The notes beneath the pieces are model-generated. The model was not told where the DNA came from. It saw only the letters and a program-made list of their open reading frames with translations, and did no database searches. This document shows, piece by piece, positions 45,992 to 56,129 of a stretch of DNA of 64,000 bases. The translations under genes were made by a program, and so were the position numbers. The stretch's first letter is position 1, and each line of letters begins with the position of its first letter. Where the stretch lies: the NCBI RefSeq assembly GCF_900116535.1, contig NZ_FPAU01000003.1, positions 62,001-126,000 of the forward strand, written 5' to 3'. This DNA comes from Kosakonia arachidis. GTDB lineage: Bacteria; Pseudomonadota; Gammaproteobacteria; Enterobacterales; Enterobacteriaceae.

Positions 45992-47507
45992 GGTGTACCG
46001 CCTGGTGGTGGGATTCGTTAACGCCGGTGGCCAGCGTCATAATGTTTTCCTGTGTGATGTCATGTTGTTGCAACTCGCCGACAATGCTGCCTTCGCGCAT
46101 CACATAAACGCGATCGCTCATGCCGACCACTTCCGGCAGCTCACTGGAGATCATCAGGATCGCCACGCCTTTGCGTGCCATCTGGTTCATGATCCGGTAG
46201 ATCTCGCTTTTGGCACCGACATCTACGCCGCGCGTTGGCTCATCGAGGATCAGAATTCGCGGGCCGATCGCCACCCAGCGGGAGATCAATAACTTTTGCT
46301 GGTTGCCCCCGGATAAGCCGCCTGCCCGCACCTGTGCGTGCGGAACACGAATATTCAATAACCTGATGGCGTCATCGGATATTGACTGCGCTTTTTTGCG
46401 GTCGAGCATCCCCCAGGTCGCATCGCGCTCCAGCGTTGCCATGGTGATGTTTTCCTGCGCTGCCAGTTCCAGAAACAGGCCTTGCTCTTTGCGGTTTTCA
46501 GTCAGGAAACCGATGCCCAAATCGATGGCGGTGCGCGGCGAGTGGATCACCACTGGCTCGCCGTCCACTTCAATCATGCCGCCAGTGGCTTTGCGTACGC
46601 CGAAGATCAGCTGCGCCAGTTCGGAGCGCCCGGCACCGACCAGCCCGGCAAGGCCGACGATCTCTCCGGCACATACCTGCAAGCAGACCGGCTGGATTTT
46701 CTTGCCGTCCGTCAAGTCGTGAACGGTCAGACGTGGGTTACCGAGCGGAATATCGCGCTCTTTGTTAAACAGGTCGCTTAACGGGCGCCCGACCATCATG
46801 CGCACCAGTTCAGAGGCATTGAGTTTGTCGCGCGTCAGGCTGCCGACATACTGGCCGTCGCGCAGGACGCTGACACGGTCGGAGAGTTCATACACTTCCG
46901 CCATGCGGTGGCTGATGTAGATAATCGCCATCCCTTCATCGCGCAGGCGCAAGATCAGTTCGAACAGGCGATGCGTTTCGCGTGAGGAGAGGGCGGCGGT
47001 GGGTTCATCCATTACCAGAATACGGCTATTGCGGTGCAAAGCGCGGGCGATCTCCACCTGCTGCTGTTCTGCGATAGTCAGTTTCATCACCCGATCGGTG
47101 GCGTTGAAATTCGCGCCAAGACGGTCAATCACCGCCTGCGCCTGCGCCACCATCTCTTTGCGCTGGACCAGCCCGCCGCGGGCGATTTCACTGCCAAGAA
47201 AGATATTTTCCGCCACTGTCAGGTTTGGCGCTAACTGCATCTCCTGGTAAATCAGCGTGATACCGGCAGCGAGCGCATCTTTCGGGCTTTTGATGGCGTA
47301 AGGCTGGCCGTCAATCAGGATCTCGCCGCTGGTGGCGCTATACGCCCCGGCAAGAATCTTCATTAGCGTGCTTTTCCCCGCGCCGTTTTCCCCCATCAAC
47401 GCATGAATCTCGCCGGGCCAGACCGTCAGATCGACTCCTTTGAGGGCGTAAAATTTGCCAAAAACTTTGGCAATGTTGCGCATCTCCAGTACAGGCGTGT
47501 TGCTCAT
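45984..47507 (-). CDS. Sugar ABC importer ATPase, double-domain (RbsA-like)
   Basis: A 507-residue protein with two ATP-binding cassettes, as in RbsA and MglA. The first half has Walker [10 protein letters not shown] (~residue 40), a degenerate-looking signature ([15 protein letters not shown]) and [11 protein letters not shown]. The second half has the [15 protein letters not shown] region in place of a normal Walker A, with [14 protein letters not shown] and [14 protein letters not shown]. The start at 47507 ([11 protein letters not shown]) is preferred to one 19 codons upstream. It is the first gene of the six-gene sugar operon. Confidence 0.93.
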   Translation of the reverse strand: MSNTPVLEMRNIAKVFGKFYALKGVDLTVWPGEIHALMGENGAGKSTLMKILAGAYSATSGEILIDGQPYAIKSPKDALAAGITLIYQEMQLAPNLTVAENIFLGSEIARGGLVQRKEMVAQAQAVIDRLGANFNATDRVMKLTIAEQQQVEIARALHRNSRILVMDEPTAALSSRETHRLFELILRLRDEGMAIIYISHRMAEVYELSDRVSVLRDGQYVGSLTRDKLNASELVRMMVGRPLSDLFNKERDIPLGNPRLTVHDLTDGKKIQPVCLQVCAGEIVGLAGLVGAGRSELAQLIFGVRKATGGMIEVDGEPVVIHSPRTAIDLGIGFLTENRKEQGLFLELAAQENITMATLERDATWGMLDRKKAQSISDDAIRLLNIRVPHAQVRAGGLSGGNQQKLLISRWVAIGPRILILDEPTRGVDVGAKSEIYRIMNQMARKGVAILMISSELPEVVGMSDRVYVMREGSIVGELQQHDITQENIMTLATGVNESHHQAVHHD

Positions 47508-47591
47508 CAGCGGGCTTCCTCGGAGGAACGATATCCGCACTTCATCACACGTTAGTAAATGCACAATGTCAGGTTCTGTTCATATTTGTCA

Positions 47592-47718
47592 TATACCCGT
47601 CATACTTAAAGTTGCATGTGCGTTGGCTTTCCTCGCTCACCCCAGTCACTTACTGGAGTAAGCTCCTGGGGATTCTCTGCGTCGTCGCCTTCCTGCAACT
47701 CTAATTATTTTGGGTATA
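47592..47718 (-). repeat. ERIC element, full length
   Basis: A 127-bp enterobacterial repetitive intergenic consensus element. The inverted ends TATACCCGTCAT and TTTTGGGTATA enclose the diagnostic core CACCCCAGTCACTTACTGG, then AGTAAGCTCCTGGGGATTC. It fills the divergent region between the sugar operon and the hybrid kinase gene and ends 41 bp before the kinase start, so it may carry or modify their promoters. Confidence 0.95.
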
Positions 47719-47759
47719 GTGATGTTACGCATCTGCGTTGAACCTCATCCGGAGCCACT

Positions 47760-50324
47760 ATGTCGTATCGTGCGAACCCGTTTTTCACCAGCGCTCGCGG
47801 GCGTCTGCTGTTCTTCAATTTACTGGTGGTGGCCGTAACCTTAATGGTCTGCGGCGTCGCGGTACTGGGCTTTCGCCACGCCAGCCAGATTCAGGAACTG
47901 GCGCAGCAACAAACGCTGGACGATATGACCGGCAGCATGAATCTGGCGCGCGATACTGCCAGCGTCGCCACGGCGGCCGTACGGTTGTCGCAAGTGGTGG
48001 GGGCGCTGGAGTATAAGGGCGAAGCCGAACGCCTGAAGGCTACACAGAGCGCGCTGCAACACTCGCTCAGCCAGCTTGCCCGCGCGCCGCTGGCGCAGCA
48101 GGAACCACAACTGGTGGCGCAGATCACCCGCCGCAGCCACGAATTGCAGCAAAGTGTCACTGAGATGCTGGAACGCGGACAACAGCGTCATCTGGAGCGT
48201 AATGCGCTGCTCAGTTCGCTGTATCAGAACCAAAGTTATTTGCGCCATTTGCAGGCGATCACCACCCGGGAAGCGAGCAACATCCCGGATAGCCGCCTGC
48301 TTAACGAGATGGACCGGCTTATTATCGCCGCGATTCAGACGCCGTCTCCCCGGCCGACAATCAAACAGCTCTCCGACATCATGGGACAGTTGCCGCTGCG
48401 TGCTGCCAGCCCGACGGTGGATTTTATCCTGCCGGATTTCAGCGCCGAGCTGCGCAAGCTGGGGCCGCTATCGCTCCGGCTGGAAGAGAGTGATCTGGCG
48501 ATTAGCTGGTCGATGTTTCATATCAAAGCGCTGGTGGCACTACTCAACAGCGACATCAACCAGTACGTTGCGCAGGTCGCGCAGGCGTCGGAACTGCGCA
48601 CGGCGCAAAGCCACCAGGAGATGCGCTCGATCATTTCGTTTATCAGCGTCTTCGCCCTGCTGGCGCTGGTGATTACCGGCTTTGCCGGGTGGTATATCTA
48701 CCGCAATCTGGGCTCGAATCTGACAGCCATTTCTCGCGCCATGTCGCGTCTGGCGCGCGGCGAACAGGAGGTGTCGGTTCCGGCGCTGCAACGGCGCGAT
48801 GAGCTGGGCGAACTGGCGCGCGCGTTTAATGTGTTTGCCCGTAATACCGCTTCGCTGGAACACACCTCTAAGTTGCTGAAAGAGAAAAGTACACAGCTGG
48901 AAACCACTTTCCACGCGATGCGCGATGGCTTTGCGCTGTTCGATAATCGGGGGTGTCTGGTGGTGTGGAACCCGCAATATCCGTTGCTGCTCGGTCTGAC
49001 GGCAGAGGCATTGCAACGCGGCCAGCACTATCAGAGCCTGTTACAGCAGGTGAGCGATCTTCCCGGCCACGTACAGGAGAATCTGGCTCGCCCGCTGCCC
49101 AAACCGCAGGAGTTACGGCTGGCGGATAACCGCACTATTGAGCTGCGTTTTAGCCCGGTGCCGGGGCGCGGCATGGTTAACGTGGTACTGGATCGCACTG
49201 AGCGTAAAGGGCTGGAAGAGGCGCTGCTGCACAGCCAGAAGATGAAAGCCGTCGGCCAACTGACCGGCGGGCTGGCGCACGATTTTAATAACTTGCTGGC
49301 AGTGATTATCGGCAGCCTTGAGCTGGTGACACCCGGCTCGCCGGATGCGTCGCGTATCTCTCGGGCGCTGAAAGCCGCGGAGCGCGGCGCGTTGCTCACC
49401 CAGCGGCTGCTGGCTTTTTCCCGCAAGCAGTCGCTACATCCCCATTCCGTGGAGATGCAGCCGCTGCTGGAGAATCTCGGCGAGCTTATGCGCCACTCGT
49501 TACCCGGTACACTGACGCTGGATATCGAAGCGCAAAGTCCGGCATGGCCCGCGTGGATCGATGTCGGGCAACTGGAAAATGCCATTATCAATCTGGTGAT
49601 GAATGCCCGGGATGCGATGGAGGGCGAGAGTGGCACCATTAAAATTCGTACCTGGAACCAGCGTGTTACTCGCAGCGATGGACGCCGCCAGGATATGGTG
49701 GCGCTGGAGGTGATCGACCGCGGCTGCGGTATGTCGCAGGAGGTCAAAGCGCAGGTGTTCGAACCCTTCTTCACCACCAAACAGACCGGCAGCGGCAGCG
49801 GGCTGGGCTTGTCGATGGTATATGGCTTTGTTCGCCAGTCAGGTGGCCGGGTAGAGATTGAGAGCGCACCGGGGCAGGGTACTACCGTGCGTCTGCAACT
49901 GCCGCGCGCGACGGTGCAGGCGGTGGAAAGCCGCGAGCCAGATGCCGCGCAGGCGCGCGATAGCAGCGATACGTTGATTCTGGTGCTGGAAGATGAGGCC
50001 GATGTGCGCCAGACATTATGCGAACAGTTGCACGAGCTGGGCTATTTGACGCTGGAGGCGGAAACCGGTGAGCAGGCGTTGCAGTTACTGGCTGCTTCGA
50101 CGGAGATTGGCGCACTGGTCAGTGACTTAATGTTACCGGGCGCGCTCAGCGGCGCGGAAGTGATTCATCTGGCGCGTCAGCACTATCCGCGTCTGCCGAT
50201 GCTGCTTATTAGCGGCCAGGATCTGCGCCCGGCGCACAACCCTGCGCTGCCGGACGTGGAACAGCTGCGTAAACCTTTTACCCGTGCAGAGCTTGCGCAG
50301 GCGCTGCGACGGATTGCGGCGTAA
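47760..50324 (+). CDS. Hybrid sensor histidine kinase with C-terminal receiver
   Basis: An 854-residue inner-membrane kinase. A first helix (~residues 15-37), a ~255-residue periplasmic helical sensor, a second helix (~293-315) and a HAMP segment are followed by a PAS-like domain (~375-480). The phospho-acceptor is His507 in GGLAHDFNNLL. The ATPase domain has NLVMNARDA, DRGCGM and GSGSGLGLSMVYG. The receiver domain (~740-854) has Asp789 in VSDLMLPG and KPFTRAEL. GGAG precedes the ATG. No phosphotransfer domain is present, so how the separate response regulator at 40688 is phosphorylated is open. It is divergent from the sugar operon. Confidence 0.93.
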   Translation: MSYRANPFFTSARGRLLFFNLLVVAVTLMVCGVAVLGFRHASQIQELAQQQTLDDMTGSMNLARDTASVATAAVRLSQVVGALEYKGEAERLKATQSALQHSLSQLARAPLAQQEPQLVAQITRRSHELQQSVTEMLERGQQRHLERNALLSSLYQNQSYLRHLQAITTREASNIPDSRLLNEMDRLIIAAIQTPSPRPTIKQLSDIMGQLPLRAASPTVDFILPDFSAELRKLGPLSLRLEESDLAISWSMFHIKALVALLNSDINQYVAQVAQASELRTAQSHQEMRSIISFISVFALLALVITGFAGWYIYRNLGSNLTAISRAMSRLARGEQEVSVPALQRRDELGELARAFNVFARNTASLEHTSKLLKEKSTQLETTFHAMRDGFALFDNRGCLVVWNPQYPLLLGLTAEALQRGQHYQSLLQQVSDLPGHVQENLARPLPKPQELRLADNRTIELRFSPVPGRGMVNVVLDRTERKGLEEALLHSQKMKAVGQLTGGLAHDFNNLLAVIIGSLELVTPGSPDASRISRALKAAERGALLTQRLLAFSRKQSLHPHSVEMQPLLENLGELMRHSLPGTLTLDIEAQSPAWPAWIDVGQLENAIINLVMNARDAMEGESGTIKIRTWNQRVTRSDGRRQDMVALEVIDRGCGMSQEVKAQVFEPFFTTKQTGSGSGLGLSMVYGFVRQSGGRVEIESAPGQGTTVRLQLPRATVQAVESREPDAAQARDSSDTLILVLEDEADVRQTLCEQLHELGYLTLEAETGEQALQLLAASTEIGALVSDLMLPGALSGAEVIHLARQHYPRLPMLLISGQDLRPAHNPALPDVEQLRKPFTRAELAQALRRIAA

Positions 50325-50482
50325 AACGGCTACGGGCCAGTGTTGCCAGGCCCTGCGCGCTGTTAAACGCGGGTGATGAGGCCGCCATCCTGCGCTTCGC
50401 CTGCAATTGAGATTCCTCCGCTACCCGCTACGGCGGACTCTGCACTAACGTACAGCCAGTCCCCCCCTTTGAGACTGGCCTT

Positions 50483-50791
50483 ATGAAACGTTACGCGACT
50501 GTGCTGTTATTCGGTGCTCTTTCACTCAGCGGTCAGATGGCGCACGCCGATATTATCGACGACGCTATTGGCAATATTCAGCGGGCAATTGGCGACACGT
50601 ACAGCGCTGACAGCAATCGTGACGATGAAGACAGCAGCCACCGCGACGAGCAGTACCGGAATGATGACAACCGCTACCGCCAACTTGAAGACAGGCGCCG
50701 TCAGCTTGATGAACGCCAGCGTCAGCTCGATCAGGAGCGACGCCAGCTGGATGATGAAGAAAGCAGGCTGGAAGAGGACGATGGCCGTTAA
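50483..50791 (+). CDS. yjdP: YjdP, exported charged coiled-coil protein
   Basis: A 102-residue protein with signal peptide (~residues 1-22, ending QMAHA). After a short DIIDDAIGNIQRAIGD stretch the rest is nearly all charged and Gln residues, with heptad-like copies of DxRRRQLDERQRQLD, an extended coiled coil. It matches E. coli YjdP, of unknown role. Its stop overlaps the convergent phosphatase-like gene by four bases. In E. coli it also lies beside phnP. Confidence 0.9.
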   Translation: MKRYATVLLFGALSLSGQMAHADIIDDAIGNIQRAIGDTYSADSNRDDEDSSHRDEQYRNDDNRYRQLEDRRRQLDERQRQLDQERRQLDDEESRLEEDDGR

Positions 50792-51132
50792 CGCGTCAGC
50801 GAGGGGATGCGCAAACCCAGGCGTTCCGGAACGATATCCTCAAGCAACGTGATTAATTGCGGGTCCATAAAATGGTATTCATCCGGGATATCAAGCACAT
50901 AAACAGGTTTATGCTGCACCAGGTGGCTAAAGTCGGCAAGGATGCTGTTTTTGTGTTTTTCTTCCATCACACAGATAATGTCTGCCCAGGAGAGAATGGC
51001 GGGCGAAACGGTTTTTCTCGCATGGCGTTGTGTGCCAGCAGAGCGGGCATTTACCCCGGGATAGCGACGAAACACATGCTCAGCGGTCGGGCTGCGCCAT
51101 TGGTTGCGGCTACAAATAAAAAGCACATTCAT
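50788..51132 (-). CDS. Small low-molecular-weight tyrosine-phosphatase-like protein
   Basis: A 114-residue protein starting MNVLFICSRNQWRSPTAEHV. The C(X)5R(S/T) loop Cys7-Arg13-Ser14 is intact and near the N-terminus, as in LMW protein tyrosine phosphatases. The protein is shorter than the usual ~150 residues, and the usual DPD catalytic-acid loop is not obvious (MDP near residue 90 is the nearest). It may dephosphorylate another substrate. Its 3' end overlaps yjdP tail to tail by four bases. Confidence 0.8.
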   Translation of the reverse strand: MNVLFICSRNQWRSPTAEHVFRRYPGVNARSAGTQRHARKTVSPAILSWADIICVMEEKHKNSILADFSHLVQHKPVYVLDIPDEYHFMDPQLITLLEDIVPERLGLRIPSLTR

Positions 51133-51328
51133 GGCAAGTGATACTCTGTAAGCCGCGATGTGCTAATTATTTATTGGTCACACGCGGGTATTTAAGACCC
51201 GGTTGCGTTATCCACAACCCTATCAGTGCGAGTCTGTACGCTTTATCCTTCAAACGACCTCTTTACAGGCTGCGTCTGCTTACCCCATGCCGGTAAGCAA
51301 CGGGACGAATATATCCATATTGTGCGGT

Positions 51329-52087
51329 CTAATCCAGTACAATCCGCATGCCATCAAAACCCGCCTCAAACCCCGTCGGTAGCGTGTTATTCATCAACCA
51401 GACATCAAAGCGATGTCCAATATGGGTTAGCACGACGCGCGGGCAGCCAATCACCTCATTCAGGGCGATAACGGTGCGCAGATCGTTATGATTTTCCGGC
51501 GTCTCTGCGCAGGGCGGTTCACTGCAATCGATGATCACCACCTGCGGGCGATTATTGAGTAAAAACTTAAGCGTCTTATCCGGCAGACCGGCAGTATCCG
51601 AGAGCCAGGCGATCCGGCTGTGTGCCGATTCCAGCAGATAACCAAAGGTCAGTTTCGAGTGGTTCAGCGGCAGCGGTGTGACCTGCAATCCTTGTAGATC
51701 GAACACCACAAATGGCTCAACGATATGGCTGAAATCAAGCAGACCGGGATGTTTAAACAGATCGTCACAGCCTTGTTCATCCGGCGGGCCGTAAACCGGA
51801 ATTTTCGCGCCTAAGCCCCAGCGCAGCGGAAACAACCCTTGCACATGATCCATATGGTAATGCGTCAACATAATCTGCTGAAACTGACCTGCCGGGAAAC
51901 GCTCGATTAAATCGGCAAGCCCGGCATCCAGCAGCGTCACCGCGTCGTTAAACTGCACCACGCCGCTGCAAGGCTGGCGACGATATTGCGACTGTTGGCG
52001 CGCTCGTAAGCAGGCTGCACAATCGCAGCCGAATACCGGAACCAGTTGCGCACCACCGGTGCCGGTCAAGGTGAGAGTCAGGCTCAT
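51329..52087 (-). CDS. phnP: PhnP, cyclic phosphate dihydrolase of C-P lyase pathway
   Basis: A 252-residue MBL-fold phosphodiesterase that opens 5-phosphoribosyl 1,2-cyclic phosphate. The metal motif is [10 protein letters not shown] (~residues 76-85). The N-terminal structural zinc site has [10 protein letters not shown] (~22). Length and sequence match E. coli PhnP. It follows phnN by 60 bp; the E. coli gene between them, phnO, is missing. Confidence 0.95.
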   Translation of the reverse strand: MSLTLTLTGTGGAQLVPVFGCDCAACLRARQQSQYRRQPCSGVVQFNDAVTLLDAGLADLIERFPAGQFQQIMLTHYHMDHVQGLFPLRWGLGAKIPVYGPPDEQGCDDLFKHPGLLDFSHIVEPFVVFDLQGLQVTPLPLNHSKLTFGYLLESAHSRIAWLSDTAGLPDKTLKFLLNNRPQVVIIDCSEPPCAETPENHNDLRTVIALNEVIGCPRVVLTHIGHRFDVWLMNNTLPTGFEAGFDGMRIVLD

Positions 52088-52147
52088 AGCGCCTCGCTTT
52101 AACGACTGAGTTAACGTAAACGGCGCGCGATGAATGCGCCGGCAGCA

Positions 52148-52696
52148 TTACGCACTTTTCCCTTGTTGCGCTCTTATCAACGAGATCAATCCTTCCACTG
52201 ACTGTAGCAGACTCCCGTCGTTGTTCAGCATCAGGCAATTACCTGGCGAGTAACGGGCTGCGCGCTCAAGCCGCGCACTAATTTCCGTGCTGCTTTCGCG
52301 CCCTCGTTTTTCCAGCCGCTGGCGCAAAATCTCCGGCGATACCTGCACATACACCGGCATCAACACGTCGCCGTATTGCGCCTGCGCCTGCGGCAGATGC
52401 CCGCGCGAGCCGTTGACCACCACATCAAACCCCGCCTGTAACCAGAGATCGACCTCCACGCCGATAGCGTAATAGAGATCGTTGGCGTGCCAGCTCAGGG
52501 TAAACAGATTCTGCCCGGCCCGGGTAAAAAACTCCTTTTCGCTCAGCTCGATATGGTTCTCGCTGCCGGAATCTGCCGGGCGCGTGATATAGCGGTGCGC
52601 CACCAGCAACTGGGGATGCTCGCGGCTGCGCAGTGCAGCCAGCAGCGAATCTTTTCCTGCGCCTGATGGCCCCATCAACCAGATCAGTCTGCCCAT
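52148..52696 (-). CDS. phnN: PhnN, ribose 1,5-bisphosphate phosphokinase
   Basis: A 182-residue kinase that makes PRPP from ribose 1,5-bisphosphate. The P-loop [11 protein letters not shown] (~residues 9-19) is intact, and the fold is guanylate-kinase-like. The ATG overlaps the phnM stop by four bases. It feeds the phosphonate-derived ribose phosphate into PRPP. Confidence 0.95.
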   Translation of the reverse strand: MGRLIWLMGPSGAGKDSLLAALRSREHPQLLVAHRYITRPADSGSENHIELSEKEFFTRAGQNLFTLSWHANDLYYAIGVEVDLWLQAGFDVVVNGSRGHLPQAQAQYGDVLMPVYVQVSPEILRQRLEKRGRESSTEISARLERAARYSPGNCLMLNNDGSLLQSVEGLISLIRAQQGKSA

Positions 52697-53832
52697 CAGA
52701 ACACCCGTTTCCCCTCGCGCCAGACGTGATCGACGCGGACGTGGTCGCCTTTGTTGTGCACCAGAACCAGATCGGCTCGTTTCCCTTCGCCGAGTGTTCC
52801 TCGATCGTCAAGTTTGAGCGCCTGTGCCGGATTTTTCGTTACCAGGTGAATGGCGCGCGGCAGGGTGAAATCATTGAGCTCATCCGCCGCAACGCGGAAG
52901 GCAGCGTCCAACAGGCTGGCGGGATAATAATCCGATGAGAGGATATCCAGCATGCCGAGTTGCGCCAGTTTATGCGCCGCCACGTTACCGGAGTGCGAGC
53001 CGCCGCGCACGATGTTCGGTGCGCCCATCAGCACACTCAGGCCGTGCTCGCGCGAGGCTTCGGCGGCGGCAAAGGTGGTGGGGAATTCTGCGATCACGCT
53101 GCCTAACTGGTGGGATTCCACTACATGCTCGCGCGTGGCGTCATCGTGGCTGGCCAGTGGCAGGTTACGCGACCGACAGAGCGCGGCAATGGCCAACCGG
53201 TTAGGTTGTGACCACTCGGCAGCCAGCGCCAGTTGCTCCTGTTCAAACGCATCCATCTGCTCGTTGGTCAGGTGGTATTTGCCCTGAAAGTAGTCGCGAT
53301 ACTTTTCATAGCTGGCGTACTGGCGCTGGCCTGGCGAGTGATCCATCAGCGATACCAGTGTTACCGGTTCGCGGCCGACCAGCTTTTCAAACAGCGGCAG
53401 TGTGGTGTGATGTGGCAGTTCGCAGCGTAAATGCAGGCGATGTTCTGCTCGGTTCAGCCCGCGTTTTTGCGAATCTTCTACCGCGTTGATCATCTTCTCC
53501 AGATTCTCCAGCCGATCGCCGCCGTCGCGCACATCGCCAATGGCGACCGCATCCAGCACCGTGGTGATGCCGTTGGCGACCATCAGCGCGTCGTGGCTGC
53601 TCATCGCGGAATGGGCGGGCCAATCCACTTTCGGGCGTGGGGTGAAGAATTTGTCGAGGTTGTCCGTATGCAGTTCGATAAGACCCGGCAGCAACCAGCC
53701 GCCATCGCCATCATGGGCACCGGGCTGGCGGCTTTGGGTTTCGGCGAAGGTACGGATCACGCCGTCACGCACTTCCAGTGAACCGTCGACCACTTCGTCT
53801 TCAAGGATAAGTTTTACATTGTTGATAATCAT
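52696..53832 (-). CDS. phnM: PhnM, triphosphate pyrophosphohydrolase of C-P lyase pathway
   Basis: A 378-residue amidohydrolase-fold enzyme that removes pyrophosphate from ribose 1-phosphonate 5-triphosphate. Metal motifs are [14 protein letters not shown] (~residues 48-61), the histidine of LPHHT (~140) and ASHDD (~232). It overlaps phnL by four bases. Confidence 0.95.
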   Translation of the reverse strand: MIINNVKLILEDEVVDGSLEVRDGVIRTFAETQSRQPGAHDGDGGWLLPGLIELHTDNLDKFFTPRPKVDWPAHSAMSSHDALMVANGITTVLDAVAIGDVRDGGDRLENLEKMINAVEDSQKRGLNRAEHRLHLRCELPHHTTLPLFEKLVGREPVTLVSLMDHSPGQRQYASYEKYRDYFQGKYHLTNEQMDAFEQEQLALAAEWSQPNRLAIAALCRSRNLPLASHDDATREHVVESHQLGSVIAEFPTTFAAAEASREHGLSVLMGAPNIVRGGSHSGNVAAHKLAQLGMLDILSSDYYPASLLDAAFRVAADELNDFTLPRAIHLVTKNPAQALKLDDRGTLGEGKRADLVLVHNKGDHVRVDHVWREGKRVF

Positions 53833-54515
53833 GCGGAGATTCCCATCGGAAACAGACGGTCGGCGACATTTTCACGCACGGCCTCGTCATGGAAGATGCC
53901 GACAATCGCTGCACCGCGCGCTTTGGCCTGCGCGATCAGTTCAACGACGGCGGCGCTGTTTTTCGCATCCAGCGAGGCGGTCGGTTCATCAAGCAGAAGA
54001 ATCGGGTAGTCAACAATAAAGCCGCGGGCGATGTTGACGCGTTGCTGCTCGCCGCCGGAAAACGTTGCCGGCGCAAGGTGCCATAAGCGTTCCGGCACAT
54101 TAAGCCGCGTCAGCAACTGGCTGGCTTTGCCGATACAGACATCGCGAGAAAGTCCCAGCTCCAGCAGCGGCTGCATCACCACATCCAGCGCACTGACGCG
54201 TGGAATGACGCGTAAAAACTGGCTGACCCAGCCGATGGTATGACGGCGCACGTCCAGTACTTTTCGCGCCGAGGCCTGCACTAAATCGACCCATTCATCG
54301 CCATGTTTGACATGAATATGCCCGGCGTCCGGCAAATAGTTGGCATACAGCGAGCGCAGCAGCGTCGATTTTCCACTGCCGGAGTGGCCGTGCAGCACCA
54401 CGCATTCCCCGGCGTTCACCTCCAGCGAGGTGTCGCGCAGCACCGGCAGACGCACGCCGTTCTGATGGTGCAGGACAAAGGTTTTGCTGACATTTTCCAC
54501 ACGCAAAACAGACAT
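53829..54515 (-). CDS. phnL: PhnL, ABC-type ATPase of C-P lyase
   Basis: A 228-residue ATPase required with PhnI, PhnG and PhnH to attach phosphonate to ATP-derived ribose. It has Walker [10 protein letters not shown] (~residues 38-46), signature [14 protein letters not shown] and Walker [10 protein letters not shown]. It is not a transporter although it is built like one. Confidence 0.95.
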   Translation of the reverse strand: MSVLRVENVSKTFVLHHQNGVRLPVLRDTSLEVNAGECVVLHGHSGSGKSTLLRSLYANYLPDAGHIHVKHGDEWVDLVQASARKVLDVRRHTIGWVSQFLRVIPRVSALDVVMQPLLELGLSRDVCIGKASQLLTRLNVPERLWHLAPATFSGGEQQRVNIARGFIVDYPILLLDEPTASLDAKNSAAVVELIAQAKARGAAIVGIFHDEAVRENVADRLFPMGISA

Positions 54516-54525
54516 CGCAGACTCC

Positions 54526-55284
54526 TTAATTTTGCAATACCGAGGAAACCAGCAACTGGGTATAGGGGTGATGGGGATCGTCGAGTACGCGATCCGTTAA
54601 TCCACTTTCCACCACCAGGCCCTGTTTCATTACCAGCAGACGGTTTGCCAGCAGGCGCGCGACGCCCAAATCATGGGTGACCATCACCACCGCAAGGTTC
54701 ATCTCCACCACCAGGTTGCGCAGTAGATCCAGCAAACGCGCCTGTACCGACACATCCAGCCCGCCGGTGGGTTCATCCATAAACACCAGTTTTGGCCGCG
54801 TTACGAGGTTGCGAGCGATTTGTAGTCGCTGCTGCATCCCGCCGGAAAAGGTGGTGGGCAAATCGTCAATGCGTGACGGTGGGATCTCGACATCCGTCAG
54901 CCATTGTTGCGCGCAGGTGCGGATAGCACCGTAATGTCTCGCGCCGGTCGCCATCAGCCGTTCGCCGATATTGCCCCCGGCGGAAACCTGGCGGCGCAGA
55001 CCATCCAGCGGATGCTGGTGTACCACACCCCATTCGGTTCGCAGCAGGCGGCGACGCTCGGCTTCGCTGATGGCGTACAGATCGCGGTCGTTATAGATAA
55101 CCTGCCCCTGCTGTGGCACCAGTCGCGCTGAAATGGCATTCAGCAGGGTGGTTTTACCAGAACCGGATTCGCCGACAATGCCCAGCACCTCACCTGGCCA
55201 TAGATCGAACGAGACGTCCTGAAACCCTTTGCCTGGCGCATAGAGATGGGAGAGTTGATTCACCGAAAGCAGCGGTTGGGTCAT
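54526..55284 (-). CDS. phnK: PhnK, ABC-type ATPase associated with the C-P lyase core
   Basis: A 252-residue ATPase that docks on the PhnGHIJ core complex. It has Walker [10 protein letters not shown] (~residues 36-44), signature [15 protein letters not shown] and Walker [11 protein letters not shown]. It overlaps phnJ by four bases. The 10-bp gap to phnL is the only spacing in this part of the operon. Confidence 0.95.
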   Translation of the reverse strand: MTQPLLSVNQLSHLYAPGKGFQDVSFDLWPGEVLGIVGESGSGKTTLLNAISARLVPQQGQVIYNDRDLYAISEAERRRLLRTEWGVVHQHPLDGLRRQVSAGGNIGERLMATGARHYGAIRTCAQQWLTDVEIPPSRIDDLPTTFSGGMQQRLQIARNLVTRPKLVFMDEPTGGLDVSVQARLLDLLRNLVVEMNLAVVMVTHDLGVARLLANRLLVMKQGLVVESGLTDRVLDDPHHPYTQLLVSSVLQN

Positions 55285-56129
55285 TTGCGTAAAACCTCGC
55301 TCTGTTGGCGGCAGTAGTCGGTATCGGAACAGACGAACATGCGTGTGCCAGTATCATCCAGCACCACTTCATCCAGATAACTGTGGATGGAACCGCAGAT
55401 GGCGCACGGCTGATCCCACTTTTGCGGCGCAAACGGGTAATCCTCAAAGTCGAGGCTCTCAACCTGGGTATACGGCGGAACGGCGTAAATGCGTTTTTCA
55501 CGCCCGGCACCGAACAGTTGCAGTGCTGGCATGAAGTGCATTTTCGGGTTATCAAACGCCGGGATTGGCGACGGGTCCATCACATAGCGGCCATTCACTT
55601 TCACCGGCCAGGCGTAGCGGGTAGTGAAGTTGCCGAAGCGCGCGATGTCTTCATACAGCTTCACCTGCATCACGCCATACTCTTCCAGCGCGTGCATGGT
55701 GCGGGTTTCGGTTTCGCGCGGTTCAATAAAGCGCAGCGGCTCCGGGATCGGTACCTGGTAAATCAGGATCTGATCTTCAGCCAGCGGCGTTTCAGGAATG
55801 CGGTGGCGAGTCTGAATCAGCGTCGCATCGGCGGTGCGCTCGGTGGTTTCCACGCCTGTTACGCGGGTGAAGAACTGGCGGATCGAGACGGCGTTGGTGG
55901 TGTCATCTGCGCCCTGATCGATCACTTTCAGTACATCGTCTTCGCCAATGACGCTGGCGGTTAACTGAATACCGCCAGTGCCCCAGCCGTAGGGCATCGG
56001 CATTTCGCGCCCGCCAAAGGGTACCTGGTAACCTGGAATAGCAACTGCTTTCAGCAGCGCCCGGCGGATCATGCGTTTGGTTTGCTCATCAAGAAAGGCA
56101 AAGTTGTAACCGGTCAGCGCGTTAGCCAC
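55281..56129 (-). CDS. phnJ: PhnJ, radical-SAM C-P lyase
   Basis: A 282-residue catalytic subunit that breaks the carbon-phosphorus bond of ribose 1-phosphonate 5-phosphate. The cysteines CAIC near 242-245, Cys267 and Cys273 follow the C-x2-C-x21-C-x5-C spacing, supplying the iron-sulphur cluster and the radical cysteine. The glycine loop PFGGREMP is present near residue 32. The start is a GTG at 56129 with AGGAG upstream, overlapping phnI by eight bases; E. coli uses ATG at the equivalent place. Confidence 0.95.
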   Translation of the reverse strand: MANALTGYNFAFLDEQTKRMIRRALLKAVAIPGYQVPFGGREMPMPYGWGTGGIQLTASVIGEDDVLKVIDQGADDTTNAVSIRQFFTRVTGVETTERTADATLIQTRHRIPETPLAEDQILIYQVPIPEPLRFIEPRETETRTMHALEEYGVMQVKLYEDIARFGNFTTRYAWPVKVNGRYVMDPSPIPAFDNPKMHFMPALQLFGAGREKRIYAVPPYTQVESLDFEDYPFAPQKWDQPCAICGSIHSYLDEVVLDDTGTRMFVCSDTDYCRQQSEVLRK

